Assembly: GCA_031277885.1 (NCBI GenBank)
Contig: JAITLM010000076.1
Coordinates: 39,699-103,698, forward strand
Direction: 5' to 3'
Source: Microbacterium sp.
GTDB lineage: Bacteria; Actinomycetota; Actinomycetes; Actinomycetales; Microbacteriaceae
Length of the DNA stretch: 64,000 bases
In this document: positions 35,226 to 45,341 of the stretch, one piece after another
How positions within the stretch are numbered: the first letter of the stretch is position 1
How the letters are laid out: each line of letters begins with the position of its first letter
The notes under the pieces: generated by a model
What the model saw: the letters and a program-made list of their open reading frames with translations, nothing else
Told to the model about the DNA's origin: nothing
Databases searched by the model: none
Program-made: the position numbers and the translations under genes

Positions 35226-36721
35226 GCGCATCCGCACGCGGAGCCGTCGAGCTGCGCGACCTCATCGGAGCCCGCGAGCTCGACGGGCTGACGATGCTGC
35301 ACCTCGTCTCGGAGCGGAGCCCCGTCCGCGACGTCGCCCTCGTCACCGACTTCGAGGACATCGGCGCGGTCGGCCCTGACACGGTCGTGCTCCTGTCCCC
35401 CGGGGGCGCGCGCGGCGGCTGGATGATCTCGGCCGCACTGCGATACGCCTGGGAGCGCCGCGCCTGCGCGCTCATCGTCCCGGAGCAGCCGTTCACCGCG
35501 TCCGTCGTGGAGCTCGCCCGGCGCCTCGAGGTGTCCCTGCTCACCACGCACCGCGACATGACGCGTCTCGCGATCGACGCCGCGATCCGGCTGGGCACCG
35601 CGCGCGCCGAGACGATGGCGCGCGTGCACGCGGTCGTCGAGCGGCTCGCCGGCGCCGCGGACCCGTCCGAGGCGGTCGCCCTGCTCTCCGAGGAGCTCGA
35701 CGCCGCGGGCGTGTGGATCGAGTCGGCCGGCGTGCGCACGTTCGGATCCGTGCCGGGGAGGACGGAGCCCGCACCGGCGACCGCGACGCAGCTCGTGCGG
35801 ACGAGCCTCGCCCCGCGCTCCCGCGGCATGGGGATCCTCGTCGCGCGGCTGCCGGCGGCGATGGTCGGCTTCGGCGAACAGCTGCTCGCGGAGGCCGCTC
35901 CTTCGATCAGGGCGCTCCTGCTCGAGCAGCGGGTCGCCGCGACCCGCGACTCCCTTCCGACGATCGCGATCACCGCGCTGACCGGATCGCCGATGATCGG
36001 CGACTTCCTCGAGCCGGACCTCGGCGCGGGGGAAGGGCCGGCCGCGCTCCCCCTCGATGGCGCGTTCGTCGCGATCTGCCTGCGCTCCGAGGAGCCCGCC
36101 CGCATCGGGGCGCTCGTGCACCAGCTCTGGTATCTCGCCTTCCGGGACCACCCGCTCACGCGATTCGACGGCGGATGGTTCGGGATCCTGCCCGCACCGG
36201 ATCCGGAGAGCCTGGATGCGCAGATCGATCGGGTGCGGACCGGCTTCGTCCGCGCGGCCGGACTGCCGCTGTCCGGGGGCGCCTCCCGCCGGCACCACTC
36301 CCGCGCCGAGGCGCGGGATGCCGTCCGGGAGGCCTGGCTCGCCGCCCGTCTCGCGGATCCGGGCCCGGACGCCGCCGCGTCCGAGGCGTTCCTCGAGTTC
36401 GACCGGATCACGGCTTCGGTGATCGGGCGCCTTGTGCCCGTCGATCTCGCCGAACAGCTCGTGGCGGCGCTCTTCCCTCGCCTGTCCGCCGACCCCGCCG
36501 CGCCCCAGGTGATCGACGCCCTGCTCGCCCGCGCCGCGGCGCGGGGGTCGCTCACGGTCGCCGCGGATCGACTCGGCGTGCATCGCAACACGCTCAAGGC
36601 GCGGCTGCGTCGTGCCGAGGAGCTCGGGCTCGCCCTGACCGACCCGGCCGAGGTGCTGCCGGTGCACCTGCTCCTCTCCGCCGTGCACCGCCCGGAGGAG
36701 AGGAGCAGGACCGTGGACTGA
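35222..36721 (+). CDS. PucR-family transcriptional activator
   Basis: A 499-residue regulator. The N-terminal PucR-type ligand-binding domain (about 10-135) begins LRDLIGARELDGLTMLHLV, followed by a variable middle with a GGDEF-like fold, and the C-terminal PucR helix-turn-helix (about 440-485) reads RGSLTVAADRLGVHRNTLKA. In Bacillus PucR activates purine catabolism with allantoin-type ligands, and members control hydantoin, oxoproline and polyamine genes elsewhere. Its position at the end of the plus-strand operon and the perfect inverted repeat between the two arms of the locus suggest that it controls the whole hyu island. Ligand unknown. Confidence 0.85.
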   Translation: MSASARGAVELRDLIGARELDGLTMLHLVSERSPVRDVALVTDFEDIGAVGPDTVVLLSPGGARGGWMISAALRYAWERRACALIVPEQPFTASVVELARRLEVSLLTTHRDMTRLAIDAAIRLGTARAETMARVHAVVERLAGAADPSEAVALLSEELDAAGVWIESAGVRTFGSVPGRTEPAPATATQLVRTSLAPRSRGMGILVARLPAAMVGFGEQLLAEAAPSIRALLLEQRVAATRDSLPTIAITALTGSPMIGDFLEPDLGAGEGPAALPLDGAFVAICLRSEEPARIGALVHQLWYLAFRDHPLTRFDGGWFGILPAPDPESLDAQIDRVRTGFVRAAGLPLSGGASRRHHSRAEARDAVREAWLAARLADPGPDAAASEAFLEFDRITASVIGRLVPVDLAEQLVAALFPRLSADPAAPQVIDALLARAAARGSLTVAADRLGVHRNTLKARLRRAEELGLALTDPAEVLPVHLLLSAVHRPEERSRTVD

Positions 36722-36734
36722 CCGCGTCGTCCGG

Positions 36735-38821
<2,087 letters not shown>

Positions 38822-38861
38822 CCCCCGGATCCGGCTGGTTCCGCCGTTCCAGCGCAGACCA

Positions 38862-38936
38862 TGTCCCCATTTCGGCTCGCGCACCGCGGTTTTCCGAGCC
38901 AGAAGTGGGACACGACCCGGCAAGAAGTGGGACACG
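38862..38936. repeat. Intergenic repeats with AGAAGTGGGACACG units
   Basis: AGAAGTGGGACACG occurs at 38901-38914 and 38923-38936, 22 bases apart. TGTCCCCATTTCGGCTCG (38862-38879) is an imperfect complement (14 of 18) of CGAGCCAGAAGTGGGACA (38895-38912). The array lies in the convergent gap between the MmyB-like and MarR genes and may be a terminator or a decayed mobile element. Confidence 0.7.
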
Positions 38937-38965
38937 GTTGGCGCGCGCCGCGCGAGCAGCGCCCC

Positions 38966-39442
38966 TCAGCGCGCGTGCGGGTGGTCGCTGAAGCCGCGAT
39001 GCACGTCGGGGTCGATGCCGTGCGCGGCGGCGAGCCGGGCGATGAGAGCCGCGAACGCCTCGCGCTCCGCGGGATCGAGCGGCCCGAGGATGTCGGCGTT
39101 CTGCTGCTCGGCCGCCGCACGCAGGCTCTGCAGGGCGGCGCGGCCCGCGTCGGTGAGATCGAGCCGGTGGTGCCGACGATCGTCGGGGTCACGCGTGCGG
39201 GAGACGAACCCCGCGTTCTCGAGCGTGTCGACGAGCACCACCACACGACTGGGCACCGCACCGAGCCGGTCGGCGAGCGCGCGCTGGCTGAGCCCGGGAT
39301 TGCGCGCCAGGATGCGCAGCGCGCCCGCGGTCGCCGGAGTGAGACCGGCCGGCTTGACGAGTTCGGCGAAGCGCGCGGCCGCGAAGGATCCGAGCTGGGA
39401 GAGGAGGAAGCCCGTGCGCTCGGGTCGGCGGGGGGTGTCCAT
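38966..39442 (-). CDS. MarR-family transcriptional regulator
   Basis: A 158-residue winged-helix repressor. The HTH begins LTPATAGALRILARNPGLSQ, the recognition region ALADRLGAVPSRVVVLVD, and the wing VSRTRDPDDRRHHRLDLTDAG carries the DDRR motif. A C-terminal helix pair (REAFAALIARLAAAHGI) completes the dimer. The -10 box TATGCT (39454-39449) lies six bases before the ATG at 39442, so a leaderless start there is preferred over the GTG one codon earlier. It is divergent from a membrane protein gene and an SDR gene, and presumably represses them. Dimer site probably GAATGATTC (39467-39475). Confidence 0.92.
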   Translation of the reverse strand: MDTPRRPERTGFLLSQLGSFAAARFAELVKPAGLTPATAGALRILARNPGLSQRALADRLGAVPSRVVVLVDTLENAGFVSRTRDPDDRRHHRLDLTDAGRAALQSLRAAAEQQNADILGPLDPAEREAFAALIARLAAAHGIDPDVHRGFSDHPHAR

Positions 39443-39495
39443 CACCTCAGCATAGTCCCTTGACAGAATGATTCATAGCGTGCATCGTTATCGAC
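39443..39495. promoter_or_regulatory. Overlapping divergent leaderless promoters, MarR gap
   Basis: Plus strand: TTGACA (39460-39465), 17-base spacer, CATCGT (39483-39488), seven bases, ATG at 39496. Minus strand: TATGCT (39454-39449), six bases, ATG at 39442. The two promoters overlap, and the palindrome GAATGATTC (39467-39475) lies in the plus-strand spacer, an ideal MarR operator position. Confidence 0.55.
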
Positions 39496-40206
39496 ATGAC
39501 CGAATATTCGCAGCCCTCCCGCCGACCCGGCGGACCTCCCCTGGGCCCGCTCGCGATCGTGACGTTCGCGCTCACGATCGCCGGAGTCGTCACCCTGCTC
39601 GCCGGGACCGGATCCGCTCCCGCGCCGTTCGCACCCGCCGCCGAGGTCGCCGCCTGGTACGCGGCGCACGCCCTTCCGATCCGCATCGCGGCGACGCTGC
39701 AGCTCGGCGCGGCCGTGCCGCTGGGGATCCTCGCCGCCTCCGTCTATGCGCGGCAGCTCCGGCTGGGCGTGCGGGTCCCCGGCCCCGTGATCGGCCTGTA
39801 CGGCGGCATCGCCACGTCGCTGCTGCTGCTCGTCTCCGCCCTGGTGACCTGGTCGATAGCCTCCGGCTCCGATCCGGTGGATCCGGGTGCGATCGCGGCG
39901 CTCGGCCGACTCGCCTTCGGGCTCGGCGGCGTCGGGTACACGGTGGGCATGGGCCTGCTGATCGCGGGGGTCGCGGTCCCTGCGTACATCCTGCGGCTCA
40001 TGCCGCGGTGGCTCGCCCTGGTCGGGCTCGTGATCGCCGCCGCGGGCGAGGTGTCGTTCCTCTCGCTCGTGCTGGATCCACTGCAGGCTCTTCTTCCTGT
40101 CGTCCGCTTCGGCGGCGGCGCCTGGCTCATCGTCGCGGCGTTCCTCCTCCCCCGGGATCGCCCCCGGCGCGATCCGCGCCTCGCGAGCAGGGAGGACCGG
40201 CCATGA
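39496..40206 (+). CDS. DUF4386-like membrane protein
   Basis: A 236-residue integral membrane protein with about six spans. It opens with a hydrophilic stretch (MTEYSQPSRRPGGPPLGP), then hydrophobic spans with small conserved loops (WYAAHALPIRIAATLQLGAA; SLVLDPLQALLPVVRFGGG). The pattern resembles the DUF4386 family. The ATG is the probable +1 of the message. The stop overlaps the SDR start (ATGA), so the two are cotranscribed under MarR control. Function unknown; a role in transport or in supplying a lipid substrate to the SDR is only a guess. Confidence 0.75.
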   Translation: MTEYSQPSRRPGGPPLGPLAIVTFALTIAGVVTLLAGTGSAPAPFAPAAEVAAWYAAHALPIRIAATLQLGAAVPLGILAASVYARQLRLGVRVPGPVIGLYGGIATSLLLLVSALVTWSIASGSDPVDPGAIAALGRLAFGLGGVGYTVGMGLLIAGVAVPAYILRLMPRWLALVGLVIAAAGEVSFLSLVLDPLQALLPVVRFGGGAWLIVAAFLLPRDRPRRDPRLASREDRP

Positions 40207-40928
40207 GCTGCGCGATCGTGGTCGGCGCGAACGGCGCGATCGGAGAGACGGTCGCACGACGGCTCGCCGCCGAAGGGCACCGGATGCTCCTCGTGGCGCG
40301 CCGGCAGGAGCCGCTCGACGCTCTCGCCGCGGAGCTGCGGGCGACCGGGAGCGACGTGGCCGTGGGCGCGTTCGACGCCTCGGCGGAGGGCGCGCTCGAG
40401 GCGTTCCTCTCCCTCCACGCACCTGGCGGCATCCAGGTCGCCGTCAACAATCTCGGCGTCGCGCACATGCCGCGCCCTCTCAGCGCGATCGACGATGCCG
40501 AGCTGGAACGCGTGCTCACGGTGGACCTCCTGGGCCTGGCGCGCTGCCTGCGGGCCGAGCTCGCCGCGATCGTCGACGGCGGGGCGGTCGTGAACGTGTC
40601 CTCCACCGCGGGCATCGGCGGGGCGCCGGGGATGTCGGCCTACGCGGCCGCCAAACACGGCGTGGTCGGCCTGACCCGCACCACGGCCCTCGACGAGGCC
40701 GCCCGCGGCGTGCGGGTCAACGCCGTCGCGCCCGGCCCGATCGCCTCCGGCCACGTGCTCACCCAGCCCGAGGAGGTGCGCGAGCACATCGGCCGATTCG
40801 TGCCGATGCAGCGGATGGGACGCCCCGAGGAGGTCGCGGAGGCGATCGCCTGGCTCGCGTCGCCTGCCGCCTCGTTCGTCACCGGTGTGATCCTGCCCGT
40901 CGACGGCGGGAAGACCGCCGCCGCCTGA
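40203..40928 (+). CDS. Short-chain dehydrogenase/reductase (SDR)
   Basis: A 241-residue oxidoreductase with the classical Rossmann signature VVGANGAIGETVARRLA at the start, NNLG in the middle, and a catalytic Ser-Tyr-Lys set in NVSSTAGIGGAPGMSAYAAAK. The arginine after the first strand (VARRQEP) fits NADPH preference. The C terminus (ITGVILPVDGG-like, PAASFVTGVILPVDGGK) is typical of classical SDRs such as FabG. It is translationally coupled to the DUF4386-like gene and controlled with it. Substrate not predictable. Confidence 0.9.
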   Translation: MSCAIVVGANGAIGETVARRLAAEGHRMLLVARRQEPLDALAAELRATGSDVAVGAFDASAEGALEAFLSLHAPGGIQVAVNNLGVAHMPRPLSAIDDAELERVLTVDLLGLARCLRAELAAIVDGGAVVNVSSTAGIGGAPGMSAYAAAKHGVVGLTRTTALDEAARGVRVNAVAPGPIASGHVLTQPEEVREHIGRFVPMQRMGRPEEVAEAIAWLASPAASFVTGVILPVDGGKTAAA

Positions 40929-41055
40929 CCTCCGCGGCCTGACCTCCGGGCCCGCTCCCCGTCATCACCCGCTCCGCCGGGTTCGCTCGGCGCGCCCGAT
41001 CCGCACGCCGCGCATCGCCCTGACCGTCCGATCCGATCCGAAATTGGAGACACCC

Positions 41056-41421
41056 ATGGATCCTCTGTCCCTGCTGCGCGAGCTCCTCGTGCTCGTGCAC
41101 CTCGTGGGCTTCGCACTGCTGCTCGGCGGCTGGGCCGCCCAGGCCGTGCGCCGCCGCTACGTCACCACGACCCTGTTCCGCACCGGGCTGGGTGTCATGA
41201 TCGCGTCCGGCCTGCTCCTCGCGATCCCTTTCCCCGCCGGGGTGCACCTGGACTACCTCAAACTCGGCGTGAAGCTCGTCGTCGCGCTCGCGATCGGCGG
41301 CGCGTTCGGCGTCGTCATCACCCGGGAGCGCGCGGGCCGGCCGACCGCGGGCGCGTTCTGGGCGATCGGCGCGTTCGCGGTGCTGAACGCGGGCATCGCG
41401 ATCTTCTGGCACGGCGCCTGA
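41056..41421 (+). CDS. Small four-span membrane protein
   Basis: A 121-residue protein with four hydrophobic spans. It reads MDPLSLLRELLVLVHLVGF at the start, with a basic loop AQAVRRRYVTTTLFRTGLG between spans 1 and 2 and LDYLKLGVKLVVALAIGG as span 3. The arrangement and the histidine in span 1 resemble CopD/DUF-type membrane proteins that bind a metal or heme. RBS GGAG precedes the ATG by six bases; a TTG start four codons earlier is possible but less likely. It is not obviously linked to its neighbours. Function unknown. Confidence 0.7.
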   Translation: MDPLSLLRELLVLVHLVGFALLLGGWAAQAVRRRYVTTTLFRTGLGVMIASGLLLAIPFPAGVHLDYLKLGVKLVVALAIGGAFGVVITRERAGRPTAGAFWAIGAFAVLNAGIAIFWHGA

Positions 41422-41520
41422 CCGGTGCCGGTCGCGGTCGCTCGCCGTCGCCCGATGCCAGAGCCGTCGGGAGCGCGAACGCCGCAGTCGTCCTCTCGCG
41501 GATCCCGACGTCCTTGCCCG

Positions 41521-41544
41521 TCCGTCACTTCTCGCGGTGACGGA
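41521..41544. terminator. Hairpin downstream of four-span protein gene
   Basis: TCCGTCAC (41521-41528) and GTGACGGA (41537-41544) are perfect 8-base complements around an 8-base loop, about 100 bases after the stop at 41421. No T-run follows, so it is a weak intrinsic terminator at best. Confidence 0.4.
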
Positions 41545-41600
41545 GCTCCTTGTCACTAGGGGCCGGTCACGTGCGCCGGATTCAGAGAGAGGGGCTCGAC

Positions 41601-41954
41601 ATGGCTGAGGTGCGGAACACCGCGGTGAGGACGGCGCTCGGTCGCCTGGCTGCGCTCGATCAACCCGGATTCCTCGAGACCTTCGCGACGAGCGGTTTCG
41701 TGGATGACTGGGGATCGATCTATCGAGGCCGGAGTGAGATCGATGGGTGGAGCAGCCGGGAGCTGATCGGTGCACGGGGCGTGCTCACGGTCACCGCTGT
41801 CGAGGAGAGCGCACCGTCGCCCGAGACCGACTCGGGACAGGCTCTCGTCGTCGTCATCGGCGACTGGCGGTCGTCCTTCGCGAACGGTCCGAGCAGGTTC
41901 GAGTTCCTCGTGGTCGACGGACTGATCGCGTCGATGAAGATCCGGGCCGCGTGA
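41601..41954 (+). CDS. NTF2-like / SnoaL-type protein
   Basis: A 117-residue alpha+beta protein. It begins with an amphipathic helix (RTALGRLAALDQPGFLETF), then DWGSIYRGRSEIDGWSSREL and alternating beta strands ending EFLVVDGLIASMKIRAA. This is the conical barrel of NTF2-like (SnoaL) proteins, which hold small hydrophobic ligands or act as epimerases/hydratases. The ATG is preceded by GAGAGAGGGG. The stop overlaps the GTG of the LtrA gene, so the two are one operon. No catalytic residue can be pointed out. Confidence 0.75.
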   Translation: MAEVRNTAVRTALGRLAALDQPGFLETFATSGFVDDWGSIYRGRSEIDGWSSRELIGARGVLTVTAVEESAPSPETDSGQALVVVIGDWRSSFANGPSRFEFLVVDGLIASMKIRAA

Positions 41955-43159
41955 GCGACCGGGCATCGGGCGACAGCGCTCGGAGGGCATCGCTCCAGCC
42001 CCGCTTCGGTCTCGTGCGCATGCGCCCGCGCGATGTGGGCGAAGAGGACCGCGGCGTCAGCAATCTCGAGCTGCTGTTCGACCTGGTGTTCGCGGCCGCG
42101 GTGGGCATCTCCGCGGGTGCGCTGCACGAGCTTGCCGCGGAAGGCGACATCCTCGGCGGTGTCGGCGCCTACCTCATGGTGTTCTTCGCCATCTGGTGGG
42201 CGTGGATGAACGTGACCTGGTTCGGCACCAGCTTCGACACCGATGACTGGCTCTACCGTGTTCTCGTCATCGCTCAGATGGGCGGGGCGATCACGATCGC
42301 GGCCGGCGCGCGCAACGGGATTCTGGACGGCGACTTCTCCTGGGTCGTCATCGGCTACGTACTGCTGCGCCTGTGCTCCGTCGCACAGTGGATCCGCGTG
42401 GCGTATGCGAGTCCCGCGTATCGGGTGACGGCGGTTCGCTACGCGGCGTCCATCACGGTCGTGCAGGTGCTCTGGATCCTTCGCCAGCCGCTGCTCCCCG
42501 CCGCCCTGCAGCTGCCGAGCTTCCTGGCCATGGTGGCGCTCGAGCTGCTGGTGCCGGTGTTCGCCGAACGCGCCCGGTCGACGCCCTGGCACCCGCATCA
42601 CATCTCGGAGCGGTTCGGAGCCTTCACGCTGATCCTGCTCGGCGAGTCGGTCGTCGGATCCACCGCGGCGATGCTCGCGGCGATCGAGAACCACGGCGCC
42701 CTGACGTACATCGGCGTCGCCGCGACGGCGCTGACGGTGCTCGCGGGCATGTGGTGGTTCTATTTCGCGCTGCCCCGTGACGAGCTGGTCGGTGGACTCC
42801 GCGCCACCATGGGGTTCGGCTACGGCCACTTCATCGTCTTCGCGTCGGCCGGGGCGTTCTCCGTCGGCATCGAGAACGTGCTGTCCGGTCTCGAAGAGCA
42901 CCATGGCGCGACGACCACCGCCCTCGCCGCGACCCTCACGGTGCCCGTCGCCGCCTACTTCATCGCGACCTGGGCGCTGATCCTGCGCCGCACCCTGCCC
43001 GCAAGGGCGTCGGCACTCGTCCTCGTGCTCACCGGGCTGATCCTGCTCAGCACCTTCACTCCATGGTTCTGGCTGATCACCGCGGCCCTCGTCTGCGGCA
43101 TCGTCGCCGTCACAGAAGTCGTCCGAGTGCGCACGCGAGCCGCGGACGCGAGCTCCTAG
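41951..43159 (+). CDS. LtrA family membrane protein
   Basis: A 402-residue membrane protein of the low-temperature-requirement A family. The family's first motif, EEDRGVSNLELLFDLVFAAA, lies at about 30-50, followed by around ten spans; conserved segments WWAWMNVTWFGTSFDTDDWL and HHISERFGAFTLILLGESV are both present. LtrA is required for growth of Listeria at low temperature; its molecular role is not known. I start at the GTG 41951, which overlaps the stop of the NTF2-like gene (GTGA). Length is usual for the family. Confidence 0.9.
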   Translation: MSDRASGDSARRASLQPRFGLVRMRPRDVGEEDRGVSNLELLFDLVFAAAVGISAGALHELAAEGDILGGVGAYLMVFFAIWWAWMNVTWFGTSFDTDDWLYRVLVIAQMGGAITIAAGARNGILDGDFSWVVIGYVLLRLCSVAQWIRVAYASPAYRVTAVRYAASITVVQVLWILRQPLLPAALQLPSFLAMVALELLVPVFAERARSTPWHPHHISERFGAFTLILLGESVVGSTAAMLAAIENHGALTYIGVAATALTVLAGMWWFYFALPRDELVGGLRATMGFGYGHFIVFASAGAFSVGIENVLSGLEEHHGATTTALAATLTVPVAAYFIATWALILRRTLPARASALVLVLTGLILLSTFTPWFWLITAALVCGIVAVTEVVRVRTRAADASS

Positions 43160-43252
43160 CCGTTGCGCACGGGATGCTCTCGCGCCCTCACTCCCACGGA
43201 ATCGAATCGATCGGCGTCACCTTTCGTCCTCCTTCGACTCCTTCTTTGAGGT

Positions 43253-43298
43253 AGCGGCATTCGCCGCTGCGTCAGTGCGGAGACAGTACGTCTCCGCA
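43253..43298 (+). promoter_or_regulatory. Hairpins in the 5' leader of the thioester-protein gene
   Basis: AGCGGC-ATTC-GCCGCT (43253-43268) and the perfect hairpin TGCGGAGAC-AGTAC-GTCTCCGCA (43276-43298) stand just ahead of the ribosome site (GGGGAG) and ATG at 43316. They may protect the message or control its translation. Confidence 0.5.
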
Positions 43299-43315
43299 GA
43301 AGTCTTGGGGAGATT

Positions 43316-44383
43316 ATGGAAGACAAAGAAGGCGTCGGCCTCCGCAGAGTTTCACGTCGCACGATCGTCAAGGGTGCGGCCTGGTCCATGCCCGTGGTCG
43401 CCGCGGCGGTCGCCGTACCCGCGCATGCCGCGTCGACGGGGATCGTCGTCACCGGCTCGTCGCCCGTCCCGACGGGAGTGTGCTCCCCGACCGGGAACTT
43501 CACGATCACCGTCAACAACAGCGGCGCCCCGGTGTCGGGGGCTGTCGTGACGGTGACCCTGCCCGCAGGGTTCGCGTGGCCGGATCACACGACCGCTCCG
43601 AAGCAGTTCATCACGGGCTCGAATGGCACCGTGACGATCACCGGAGTGACGGGGCCGTCCGCCCCGGGCACCTACAACGTCATGGCGACGGTCGGTTCGG
43701 GATCCACGGCCGCAACAGGCATCATCCCGATCATGGTGCAGGGCACCTGGGCCGTGGTCGGTGCAGGACCGGCCGGCGCCCCCGCGCACGTGATCTACAC
43801 GAACCCGACCGATGTGAACAACCTCGGCCCCGCAACCTGCCTCGCGTACTGCATCGAACACAACATGGCGGGACCGAACGGGCAGGCCGTGTTCGCCGGG
43901 CCTGCGAGCAGCTTCCTCGGCAGCAACAACTTCAACAACGGCGTCTCCACCACGAACTACGTTCTGCCCGGGGGCGCCACCAGCGCCACGCTGACGGCCG
44001 CGCTGGTGCAGGCGAAGGTGGAGTGGATCATGCAGCACAGCTATCCGATGGTCTCCCTCAGCGCTCTCGAGGCAGCCACGGGGCAGTCCGGCCTGCTCGA
44101 AGACGACGTCATCGAGGCCACCCAGTACGCGATCTGGGCCTACACCGACCTGGCCTACATCGACAGCAACTGGCCCTTCGCCGACGGCGATCCCACGAAT
44201 CAGACCCCCCGGTTCCTGCAGGAGAAGGCGGTGTACACCTACCTCGTGAACGGCGCCTGGAACGATGCGGCGGCAGCCCCCAGCAGCTGCCTCAAGGTCG
44301 TCTCCTCCAGCACCTCGCAGTGCGGCACGCCCACGGCCGGAGCCCACAAGCAGTCGCTCGCGATGGTGTGCGACTGCGCCTGA
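43316..44383 (+). CDS. Tat-exported Ig-like plus thioester-domain (TQXA) protein
   Basis: A 355-residue secreted protein. A twin-arginine signal (SRRTIVKGAAWSM, Arg14/15) ends near the AHA-AS cleavage site around residue 39. Residues 44-142 look like a bacterial Ig-like beta sandwich. Residues 150-315 fit the TQXA thioester domain of Gram-positive adhesins: the cysteine Cys179 in LAYCIEH and glutamine Gln270 in ATQYAIWAY are the pair that forms the Cys-Gln thioester in the family. The tail has four cysteines (325, 336, 352, 354) and no LPXTG motif or membrane span. So it should be released or held by another surface component. An ECF sigma gene lies 1 kb downstream. Confidence 0.75.
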   Translation: MEDKEGVGLRRVSRRTIVKGAAWSMPVVAAAVAVPAHAASTGIVVTGSSPVPTGVCSPTGNFTITVNNSGAPVSGAVVTVTLPAGFAWPDHTTAPKQFITGSNGTVTITGVTGPSAPGTYNVMATVGSGSTAATGIIPIMVQGTWAVVGAGPAGAPAHVIYTNPTDVNNLGPATCLAYCIEHNMAGPNGQAVFAGPASSFLGSNNFNNGVSTTNYVLPGGATSATLTAALVQAKVEWIMQHSYPMVSLSALEAATGQSGLLEDDVIEATQYAIWAYTDLAYIDSNWPFADGDPTNQTPRFLQEKAVYTYLVNGAWNDAAAAPSSCLKVVSSSTSQCGTPTAGAHKQSLAMVCDCA

Positions 44384-44487
44384 CGTCCTGCCCGCCCCGC
44401 TCGGCACCGGGTTGACCGGGCACGGGCAACAGCGCCGATGGATCACGTGCCGGCGCTGAGACGGACTCGGAGAAGGCATGCGAGAAC

Positions 44488-44524
44488 GGTGGTGGTCCGC
44501 GGACATCGGCTGCGGACCACCACC
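44488..44524 (+). terminator. 13-base perfect stem-loop after thioester gene
   Basis: GGTGGTGGTCCGC (44488-44500) and GCGGACCACCACC (44512-44524) are perfect complements around an 11-base loop, 105 bases after the stop. No T-run follows; it is likely the 3' end of the thioester-protein message. Confidence 0.6.
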
Positions 44525-44989
44525 TCCCGGTGATCGGGAATGTCTCAGCAGATTCGGACAGCGGATCTCGACGCGGGTGAGCGAGTCTCTGGAATGCTCA
44601 TCGACCGCGAAATCGGGACTCCGGCGTTCCTGGTGCTGCCCGGAAAGCGCAACGCGGTGCGGCCCGCACCTGCAGAGGTCGGATCCGCTGCATATGCGAA
44701 CCGCAATCGTCTCCACGGCACGGGCCGCACCCGAAAGACCGCCGGAGGGAATGTCCCTGCGGTCTCACAAGGAAATGAGTGGGAATATGACGGGAAGTGA
44801 CGCAGCATCCCTTTCCGAGCGGGCTGCTCATTGCGACGTCACGCAATGCACGGGACCGGCTTGAAGCCCCTCACGAGTAGACGACATCGGTGCGGAGACT
44901 GACGGTCATCAACGACCTCGAGCTCGACAAGAGCCGGGCGATACTCCCCGAGTCGAGCGACTGTGCGCCGGCGAGGACGGGCAGAGAAT

Positions 44990-45019
44990 GATGCGGCCGG
45001 TCTCCAGACCGGCCGCATC
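44990..45019. terminator. Perfect 12-14 base stem-loop
   Basis: GATGCGGCCGGTCT and AGACCGGCCGCATC are complementary, best drawn as a 12-base stem with loop CTCCAG. It is a very stable hairpin in the region before the ECF sigma factor. Direction of action unclear. Confidence 0.6.
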
Positions 45020-45341
45020 CCGCCAGCCACGTGGCGTGTACGGCCGATGGGAAATCGACACGATGAGGAGCTGGAACCTCGTCGGCGGTGCCGTATGTCT
45101 TCAAGAGACCACATCCGCGCCGGATCATGACGGCGAAGAATTCGAAGAATCTGAAGTCGTCGCGAAAAGACCGACTCACCGTCGCAGAATCGGCGCCGGG
45201 TGCCGCTCAGGACGGAATTCGTCACTTGCAGCAGCCAATTGACTCTTTTGACGTGGAAGTCGCGCGACCCGAAACCCGCGGCTTCGTGCTGGAACGGTCG
45301 CCCTGTTCGCTCCGGCTGGACCTGGGGGCCGGGGAGGGTGC

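Larger units (their letters stand above)
44384..45341. other. 958-base region without a convincing gene
   Basis: The stretch between the thioester protein and the ECF sigma factor has two strong hairpins (44488-44524 and 44990-45019) and lower codon bias than its surroundings. Candidate short frames exist, for example GTG 44890 to TGA 44991 (33 codons) and ATG 45127 onward, but none has a good ribosome site, known domain or characteristic composition. I call no gene here. A promoter for the sigma factor is expected between 45020 and 45341; TGGAAC elements occur at about 45069 and 45289. Confidence 0.6.

Noticed and set aside
44540-44800. 86-codon frame after the thioester gene
   Set aside because: No ribosome site, no homology, average composition, and overlapping frames on both strands are equally long.
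43160-45341. ECF-type promoters (GGAAC...CGTC) before the thioester gene and the sigma gene
   Set aside because: GGAAT/GGAAC and CGTC-like elements occur, but their spacings do not agree with each other or with the 16-17 base rule, so I do not claim a shared ECF promoter.
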